From: a virus | Strand: one strand, 5' to 3' | Virus record (IMG/VR): IMGVR_UViG_3300042549_001172 | Coordinates: 1-26,657 of that record | Length of the DNA: 26,657 nt | Part shown: piece after piece, positions 22,128 through 26,657 of the stretch | Layout of the letters: each line of letters opens with the position of its first letter | Position numbering within the stretch: the first letter of the stretch is position 1 | Translations under genes and position numbers: made by a program | Notes under the pieces: model-generated | Databases searched by the model: none | Seen by the model: only the letters and a program-made list of their open reading frames with translations | Told to the model about the DNA's origin: nothing

Positions 22128-22344
22128 AAAAGAACGGCAAACCTTGCGTGAACACATTGTCTGGCTTGCCTCTCAACTTGAGCAAGAGAGAAAGCAAAAC
22201 CAGCACACTGTTGTGTTCCTAAAGCGCATCCTTGACCCTGAAGACTTGGGTCATGCAGTATCAAACGAAACCAGACAACTAGCCTACCAATTACTCATTG
22301 AACATCACCACATCGAAAGATCATCATGGCAACAAAGCAACTAA
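22120..22344 (+). CDS. Small hypothetical protein
   Basis: A 74-residue charged helical protein from ATG 22120 (MDEKERQTLREHIVWLASQL, then EQERKQNQHTVVFLKRILDP and a His-rich end HHHIERSSWQQSN). It overlaps the resolvase by eight bases and the nuclease gene by 19 bases, so it is cotranslated with the recombination genes. No recognised motif. It could be a small accessory subunit of the neighbouring nuclease, which is inference. Confidence 0.7.
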   Translation: MDEKERQTLREHIVWLASQLEQERKQNQHTVVFLKRILDPEDLGHAVSNETRQLAYQLLIEHHHIERSSWQQSN

Positions 22345-23417
22345 ACATCAGACCATCAGGTATTGGACGCACTATTGCTTGCCCTGCAAGCGTCAGGTTA
22401 TCAGCACAAGTTCCTTACCAAGAGGGTGGTGAGGCGGCAAAGATTGGCACTGCAATTCATGCACTAGCAGAGCATTGCTTTAAAGATCAATCAGACCCCA
22501 TGCTCTTAGTTGGCACAGTCGTTGAGGGCATCACAATGACAGAGGAGAACTGTGACTTTGCCAAACAATATCTTGACGCTATTTTTAATATATACAACGA
22601 GGTTGAATGGGCTTGCGAGGGCGAAGTTGAGAAATTCCTACCCTACCAAGATACCCCTGCATACAAGTGTGGTGGTACTGCTGATTTTATTGGCATCAGC
22701 ACTTCATGGCGCAAACTCATCATTGCAGACTTGAAAACTGGTAGAGGGTATGTCGATGCTGATAGTGAACAGTTGAAGCTATACGCATTGGCGGCAATGG
22801 AGTCTGAAGGTTTATATCAAGACATCGACACCATCGAACTCCAGATTATCCAACCCCATCACGGTGAGGTACGCAAGCACACAATGACAACTCAGGAGTT
22901 GGTTGATTGGGAGCATTACATCCTGACCCCTGCCATTGAGAATGCTCTTAACCCTGCATACCCACCTGTACCTAGTGACTCTGCTTGCCAGTACTGTGCG
23001 GCTAAAACTATCTGCCCTGCACAAGCAAACATGGTTGAGGTTGTTCACTCTGCACCTCCAGTTGAAGTGCTGACAGAAGAACAGATCAGCGTCTTGCTGA
23101 CCAAGTTCGACATGGTTGAGGACTACATCAAGGCGGTCAGAGATCATGCCCTTAAACGCATGGAGAAGGGTGCTGTGATTGCTGGATGGCAACTTGCACC
23201 CAAGAGAGCGTTAAGGTCTTGGACTTCAGAAGATGAGGCGATGAAGCATCTCATGTTCCTTGGCATGGGCATTAAAGAGATAACGAAGACCGAACTCATC
23301 ACCCCTGCACAGGCAGAGAAACTATTGCCTAAAGGCTTAAAGGAGTCCATCGAACCTTTAACTTCCCGCATATCTTCAGGATTGACGCTTGCCAGAGACA
23401 AAGGTTTGAGTCAATAA
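22326..23417 (+). CDS. Cas4-like PD-(D/E)XK nuclease (DUF2800-type)
   Basis: A 363-residue protein starting with RPSGIGRTIACPASVRLS, then GTAIHALAEHC (residues 41-51), GGTADFIG (116-123) and the nuclease motif IADLKTGRG with D135-x-K137. Cys19 plus C221, C224 and C230 (CQYCAAKTIC) form the one-plus-three cysteine pattern of Fe-S-cluster nucleases such as Cas4 and AddB. The combination matches DUF2800 proteins, phage PD-(D/E)XK exonucleases. It probably resects DNA ends for recombination alongside the RuvC-like and SSB-like proteins. There is no CRISPR array nearby, so adaptation is not implied. Confidence 0.87.
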   Translation: MATKQLNIRPSGIGRTIACPASVRLSAQVPYQEGGEAAKIGTAIHALAEHCFKDQSDPMLLVGTVVEGITMTEENCDFAKQYLDAIFNIYNEVEWACEGEVEKFLPYQDTPAYKCGGTADFIGISTSWRKLIIADLKTGRGYVDADSEQLKLYALAAMESEGLYQDIDTIELQIIQPHHGEVRKHTMTTQELVDWEHYILTPAIENALNPAYPPVPSDSACQYCAAKTICPAQANMVEVVHSAPPVEVLTEEQISVLLTKFDMVEDYIKAVRDHALKRMEKGAVIAGWQLAPKRALRSWTSEDEAMKHLMFLGMGIKEITKTELITPAQAEKLLPKGLKESIEPLTSRISSGLTLARDKGLSQ

Positions 23418-23438
23418 TCCCAACCCCAATCCCCCACA

Positions 23439-23458
23439 GTGACATCAGTCACATTTTT
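23439..23458 (+). terminator. Small hairpin with T-run before the SSB-like gene
   Basis: GTGAC (23439-23443) pairs with GTCAC (23448-23452) around ATCA, then A and five Ts (23454-23458). The stem is short; it may be a weak terminator or a protein-binding palindrome. Confidence 0.35.
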
Positions 23459-23487
23459 CAACTTCAACTTTTAACAGGAAACATCAA

Positions 23488-24078
23488 ATGAACTTAAACC
23501 TTTCAAACAGCGGTGGCTCAGGCAACTACATTCGCTTCTCTCCTCAATCAAACGCATGGACTAACCAAGATGGTGAGTTCACCTTTGAGAAGTCGGTCTT
23601 TGACTATGAGAACCTTGAAACAGGTTGGATGCTGATTGCAACTGGCATCTTTGAATTCTTGCCTGATGGCAGTCTTGGTCAAAAAGGCTCTCAGCCAAGT
23701 GCAGAGCACAAGCGTGGCTTCAAAGCAACTTTCTACAACAAGACTATGGGGGTTGCCGAATTTAGTGCAAACGGTGCGGGTGCAAACATGGGCTTAGAGG
23801 CTCTCTGGAAGCAAGTGCAAGCACAGCAATCAGCTAACCCTAGCAAGTTGCCTGTGGTCGAGTACAAGGGTTCACGCCCTGAGAAGGTTGGAAAGGGAAC
23901 TACACGAGTGCCATTGTTTGAGGTGGTGAGTTGGGTGGCACGGCCAGCGGCTATGCAAGAAGGTGCGGTCATGGAAGCGGCGGCATCAGAGTTTGATGTA
24001 CCAACACCAAAGCCAGTAGCCAAGCCAGCACCTAGCAAGCCAGCACCCTCACAAAGTGATGATGAGATGTTCAGCTAA
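23488..24078 (+). CDS. Single-stranded DNA-binding-like protein
   Basis: A 196-residue protein with a beta-rich N-terminal domain (GNYIRFSPQSNAWTNQDGEF, then FEKSVFDYENLETGWMLI) and a Pro/Ala/Lys linker (PTPKPVAKPAPSKPAPS). It ends in an acidic tip DDEMFS, like the acidic C-terminal tails through which SSB proteins recruit partners. I recall similar proteins in aquatic podoviruses next to recombination genes. Its location between the nuclease and the primase-helicase fits ssDNA protection during replication. AGGAAA precedes the ATG. The canonical OB-fold signature is not obvious, so this is a functional inference. Confidence 0.7.
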   Translation: MNLNLSNSGGSGNYIRFSPQSNAWTNQDGEFTFEKSVFDYENLETGWMLIATGIFEFLPDGSLGQKGSQPSAEHKRGFKATFYNKTMGVAEFSANGAGANMGLEALWKQVQAQQSANPSKLPVVEYKGSRPEKVGKGTTRVPLFEVVSWVARPAAMQEGAVMEAAASEFDVPTPKPVAKPAPSKPAPSQSDDEMFS

Positions 24079-24095
24079 ACACTGAATCAACCAGC

Positions 24096-24129
24096 ACCAG
24101 AGTTTTCGGGGGAGAACTCTGGTTTTTTT
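24096..24129 (+). terminator. Strong intrinsic terminator after the SSB-like gene
   Basis: Arms ACCAGAGTT (24096-24104) and AACTCTGGT (24115-24123) pair perfectly; three more inner pairs leave a four-base GGGG loop, followed by a run of Ts to 24129. It separates the recombination genes from the methyltransferase/primase segment. Confidence 0.9.
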
Positions 24130-24146
24130 GTCTCTTTAACTTTGGT

Positions 24147-24153
24147 AGGTGGT
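24147..24153 (+). promoter_or_regulatory. Shine-Dalgarno-like element shared by two overlapping frames
   Basis: AGGTGGT at 24147-24153 matches AGGAGGT with one mismatch. It directly abuts ATG 24154 (methyltransferase frame, too close) but is four bases from ATG 24158 (second frame), a more usual spacing. Confidence 0.5.
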
Positions 24154-24900
24154 ATGAATGAGTTGGCTTTATTCGCAGGTGCTGGTGGAGGAATACTTGG
24201 CGGCAAACTGCTTGGATGGAGAACAGTCTGTGCAGTCGAGTGGGAAGCCTATCCAGCAAGCGTACTGTGCGCCCGACAAAATGACGGTCTTCTCCCGCCT
24301 TTCCCGATTTGGGATGACGTTCAAACCTTTGACGGAAAACCTTGGCGAGGAATTGTCGATGTCGTCAGTGGTGGCTTTCCATGTCAGGACATTAGTGCCG
24401 CAGGAAAAGGCGCAGGAATTGATGGAGAACGATCAGGAATGTGGTCAGAAATGGCTCGCATCATTCGTGAAGTACGACCACGATTCGTCTTTGTGGAGAA
24501 CTCACCAATGCTCACTTCTAGGGGGCTTGGACGAGTTCTCGGAGACTTGGCCGCAATGGGGTTTGATGCGAGATGGGGAGTGTTGGGAGCAAAAGACATT
24601 GGAGCAAGCCATCAGAGGGACAGAATCTGGATTGTCGGCAAAGTTTCCAACACCAGACACAACGATGGCAAACAGAGGGACATCACCAAACTGGAAGCCA
24701 AAAAGACCATCTGGAGCACAGGCTCAGTATTCACTAAATCAAGCACTCAGGGACTTAACTGGGTTGACTGGAAAACCGAACCCGATATTTGTCGAATGGT
24801 TAATGGGTTGGCCACAGGGATGGACAGACTTAAAGCCCTTGGAAATGGACAAGTCCCACTTTGTGCCGCAACAGCATGGCGAATCCTTACAGAAAGATAA
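24154..24900 (+). CDS. Cytosine-C5 DNA methyltransferase (Dcm-like)
   Basis: A 248-residue protein with the ordered C5-methyltransferase motifs: motif I LFAGAGGG (6-13) for SAM binding, motif IV GGFPCQDIS with catalytic Cys77, motif VI FVFVENSPM with E115, motif VIII QRDRIWIV (154-161) and motif X LGNGQVPLCAATAW (229-242). It transfers a methyl group from SAM to C5 of cytosine in a target not readable here. Such enzymes protect phage DNA from host restriction. The target-recognition region is short (about residues 163-210). The whole gene overlaps another 248-codon frame. It follows a strong terminator, so a nearby promoter or readthrough is needed; none is obvious. It may also be translated poorly because AGGTGGT abuts its ATG. 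Confidence 0.9.
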   Translation: MNELALFAGAGGGILGGKLLGWRTVCAVEWEAYPASVLCARQNDGLLPPFPIWDDVQTFDGKPWRGIVDVVSGGFPCQDISAAGKGAGIDGERSGMWSEMARIIREVRPRFVFVENSPMLTSRGLGRVLGDLAAMGFDARWGVLGAKDIGASHQRDRIWIVGKVSNTRHNDGKQRDITKLEAKKTIWSTGSVFTKSSTQGLNWVDWKTEPDICRMVNGLATGMDRLKALGNGQVPLCAATAWRILTER

Positions 24901-24904
24901 CTAA
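24158..24904 (+). CDS. Overlapping +1-frame ORF resembling a methyltransferase-associated phage protein
   Basis: Also 248 codons, shifted by four bases, sharing 743 bases with the methyltransferase. It reads MSWLYSQVLVEEYLAANCLD, SRLSRFGMTFKPLTENLGEE, KYDHDSSLWRTHQCSLLG, then FSETWPQWGLMRDGECW, KFPTPDTTMANRG and FVEWLMGWPQGWTDLKPLE. I recall phage proteins, often annotated as methyltransferase-related, with the order KYD-SS-RTAQ-SLLG, FSETWPR-G-MR-G, WPTP, and EWLMG-P-GWT. The last resembles the LMGFP-GWT element near the C-terminus of C5 methyltransferases. ATG 24158 has the better spacing to the only Shine-Dalgarno-like sequence, and its stop abuts the next ATG (TAAATG). Whether it is expressed, or only a mirror of the first gene, cannot be decided here. 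Confidence 0.5.
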   Translation: MSWLYSQVLVEEYLAANCLDGEQSVQSSGKPIQQAYCAPDKMTVFSRLSRFGMTFKPLTENLGEELSMSSVVAFHVRTLVPQEKAQELMENDQECGQKWLASFVKYDHDSSLWRTHQCSLLGGLDEFSETWPQWGLMRDGECWEQKTLEQAIRGTESGLSAKFPTPDTTMANRGTSPNWKPKRPSGAQAQYSLNQALRDLTGLTGKPNPIFVEWLMGWPQGWTDLKPLEMDKSHFVPQQHGESLQKDN

Positions 24905-26657
24905 ATGTCAGCACAACAAATAGCCACCACACTCGGCAACGCTAAGAAAGTGGGAAATGGTTACCTAGCAAGTTGTCCTGTTCCTCATCATGGTCAGGGC
25001 AATGGAGACAAGAACCCATCCCTATCAGTGACAGATGGTGAGGATGGCAACATACTCTTTAAGTGTCATGGTGGGTGTGAGCAGTCAGCAGTGTTCAGCA
25101 CCATCAAGGACATGGGCTTACTGCCAGCACTACCAGACAGACCAGAATACCTATCAAATGTCAGACCCATCATGCCAGCAATACCAATCCTAGAGAATGA
25201 ATGGGTCTATACAGACGAGAACGAAATCCCGCTGTTCCTCAAGCAAAGATACAAGACCTTTGATGCCAAAGGTAAGACCTATAAGACTCTCAGAGTCATG
25301 GCTGATGGCAGTCGTGTAGGGAAGTTGGGAGATTGCAGAATCGTGCCTTACAGACTCCCCGAGGTGCAACAGGCAGTTGCCGAGGGAAGAGCAATCTATA
25401 TCTGTGAGGGTGAAAAGGCGGCAGATGCCTTGTGCAGTCTTGGAGTAGTAGCCACCACCTCGCACGCTGGTGCAGGAGGCTGGAATCAAGACCTGAACCA
25501 ATACTTCACAGGCGCAAATGTTGTTGTCGTGCCAGACAATGATGCCGCTGGTTGGGGTTATGCAGACAAGATCGTTCAGTCGTTGCTTGGCATAACCAAA
25601 AGCATCAGGGTCATTGATCTGGAGTTGCCAAAGCCAAAGGAAGATGCACATGAGTTTGTCCATAAATACTCAGGCACAAAGGAAATACTGGCAAGCAAAG
25701 CCAAGAAGTCTCAGCCATTGACGCATGAAGATGTCATCCTGATACCCAAAAGATTGATTGAATCAGCAATTGATTCCCTGTTAAGCCACAACAATGAACC
25801 TAAAGAAGAACAGCAACAGCAACCCAATGCCCGAAAGAAGCTACTGGTCGAGTCTTGGGACTCCATTAAGGATGAGCCAGTTGAGTGGCTGGTCGAGTCG
25901 ATCATTCCTAAGAAAGCCTTTGTTGCCCTGTACGCACCCCCTGCCTCATGGAAGTCGTTTATTGCCTTGGATTTGGCAGAGGCGATAGCTACAGGTAGGG
26001 ATTGGATGGGTTACAAGATACCCAAAAAAGGCGCAGTTTTATTCATATCTGGTGAAGGGTATGGCGGTATGGGCGCAAGGGTGTCGGCTTGCAAGATACA
26101 GAACCAGAGTCCAGATGGCGCAAACCTGTACATCATCAGGGCGCAACTCAACCTCAGATCGTCACCCGAGGACTTCACCGAACTACTCAACGCCATCAAT
26201 GACCTGATTGCTGAGATAGGTGAACCCATAGAACTCATCATCTTGGATACCCTGATGAGGATGGCAGGCGGTGAGTTCAACGAGTCATCATCTGAGGATA
26301 TGGGTGGGTTTATCACCCAAACAGGCAAGTTGCAAGAGATATTTGAATGTGCCTTGCTGGTGATTCACCACACAGGCAAGGACATTAGTAAAGGTTTGCG
26401 TGGGCATAGTTCATTGTTAGGTGGGTGCGATACGGTGCTTGAGATCGTGAGACAGGATTCAGTCATCAACTCATCAGATGTGAGCGTGATAGGGAATGCA
26501 ATCCTCAAAGTGTCAAAGCAGAAAGATGGGGCTGACTCCATCGAATTAGGCATTGAGATCGTACTGGTGGAGATTGGAACATCAACGCTAGGCTTTGAAA
26601 TTAACACCAGTTTGGCTATCAGGCACAACCAAGACATAGCTGGTGGGAACTCAAAAG
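24905..26657 (+). CDS. Primase-helicase (zinc-binding, Toprim, AAA/RepA-like), partial at right edge
   Basis: An open frame of 584 codons running off the right edge. Residues 20-60 form a primase-type zinc site (C24 and H28/H29 in SCPVPHHGQG; C54 and C58 in KCHGGCEQ). A Toprim domain follows with YICEGEKAADAL (E168) and VVVVPDNDAAGWG (D211-x-D213). A Gln/Glu linker (about 297-310) leads to a RecA/AAA_25-like ATPase with Walker A-like ALYAPPASWKSF (344-351), Walker B IELIILDTL, and VIHHTGKDISKGLRGHSSLL, typical of RepA-like helicases. The protein would make primers and unwind DNA at phage forks. The Walker A lacks the usual GxxGxGKS glycines. The start immediately follows the TAA of the overlapping second frame. 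Confidence 0.88.
   Translation, partial: MSAQQIATTLGNAKKVGNGYLASCPVPHHGQGNGDKNPSLSVTDGEDGNILFKCHGGCEQSAVFSTIKDMGLLPALPDRPEYLSNVRPIMPAIPILENEWVYTDENEIPLFLKQRYKTFDAKGKTYKTLRVMADGSRVGKLGDCRIVPYRLPEVQQAVAEGRAIYICEGEKAADALCSLGVVATTSHAGAGGWNQDLNQYFTGANVVVVPDNDAAGWGYADKIVQSLLGITKSIRVIDLELPKPKEDAHEFVHKYSGTKEILASKAKKSQPLTHEDVILIPKRLIESAIDSLLSHNNEPKEEQQQQPNARKKLLVESWDSIKDEPVEWLVESIIPKKAFVALYAPPASWKSFIALDLAEAIATGRDWMGYKIPKKGAVLFISGEGYGGMGARVSACKIQNQSPDGANLYIIRAQLNLRSSPEDFTELLNAINDLIAEIGEPIELIILDTLMRMAGGEFNESSSEDMGGFITQTGKLQEIFECALLVIHHTGKDISKGLRGHSSLLGGCDTVLEIVRQDSVINSSDVSVIGNAILKVSKQKDGADSIELGIEIVLVEIGTSTLGFEINTSLAIRHNQDIAGGNSK

Noticed and set aside
21806-22264. 152-codon minus-strand frame opposite the resolvase
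   Set aside because: Antisense to RuvC-like coding sequence, no recognisable features or start signal.
22326-23417. Cas4-like nuclease as part of a CRISPR system
   Set aside because: No repeat-spacer array or other cas gene in the window; the protein fits the phage DUF2800-type nucleases better.
25190-25663. 157-codon minus-strand frame opposite the primase-helicase
   Set aside because: Opposite clear Toprim coding sequence; no coherent motifs or operon context.
1-26657. Lysogeny module
   Set aside because: A Cro/CI-type regulator is present, but no integrase, excisionase or attachment-site pattern was seen in this window, so temperate lifestyle is not claimed.

Overview
The window is a 26.7 kb stretch of a tailed bacteriophage genome, cut at both ends: the portal gene is open at the left edge and a primase-helicase gene at the right edge. 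It is fairly AT-rich and nearly gap-free, with ATGA, TAATG and TGATG stop/start overlaps joining most genes. Portal, connector, nozzle and three large internal (ejection) proteins, with no tape measure or major tail-tube gene, point to a short-tailed podovirus-like phage of a Gram-negative host. Spanins and a lipobox lipoprotein support the Gram-negative host. Many small proteins resemble families I recall from uncultured aquatic phages and phages of Burkholderiales-like bacteria. Host and taxonomy are inferred; no integrase or tRNA gene was seen.

Layout. (1) 1-16354, plus strand, virion genes: portal end; a very large collagen-like and glycine-rich fibre protein; three small conserved proteins; scaffold; major capsid protein followed by a strong terminator; a probable decoration protein; a run of tiny Lys-rich proteins; connector; nozzle; a collar-type tail tip protein with HxH motifs; a cupin protein; three probable ejection proteins. 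(2) 16364-18659, plus strand, membrane and lysis genes: a membrane protein that appears to start at ATT, a small membrane coiled-coil protein, a lipoprotein, a holin-like protein, Rz with Rz1 nested in another frame, and an M15-type peptidase endolysin. (3) 18631-21276, minus strand: an operon of about a dozen very small proteins, several with Cys/His zinc-binding patterns or a single membrane helix. It converges on, and overlaps, the endolysin end. (4) 21277-21430: a divergent control region with a good sigma70-type promoter leftward (TTGACA-16-TATGAT), AACTACC direct repeats over its -35, and a weaker rightward promoter for a nearly leaderless Cro/CI-type repressor. (5) 21431-26657, plus strand, DNA metabolism: repressor-like protein, RuvC-like resolvase, Cas4-like (DUF2800-type) nuclease, SSB-like protein, terminator, cytosine-C5 methyltransferase, and a primase-helicase open at the right edge.

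The observation most worth following is at 24154-24904. Two 248-codon reading frames overlap almost completely in different frames. One is a clear cytosine-C5 methyltransferase with all main motifs. The other also looks like a real phage protein, ends with a motif resembling methyltransferase C-termini, and is better placed relative to the only Shine-Dalgarno-like sequence. Other unusual points are the ATT start at 16364, a hidden 37-codon membrane ORF plus an internal GTG start inside a 118-codon minus-strand frame, and two genes of 30 and 50 residues that simple length cut-offs miss.
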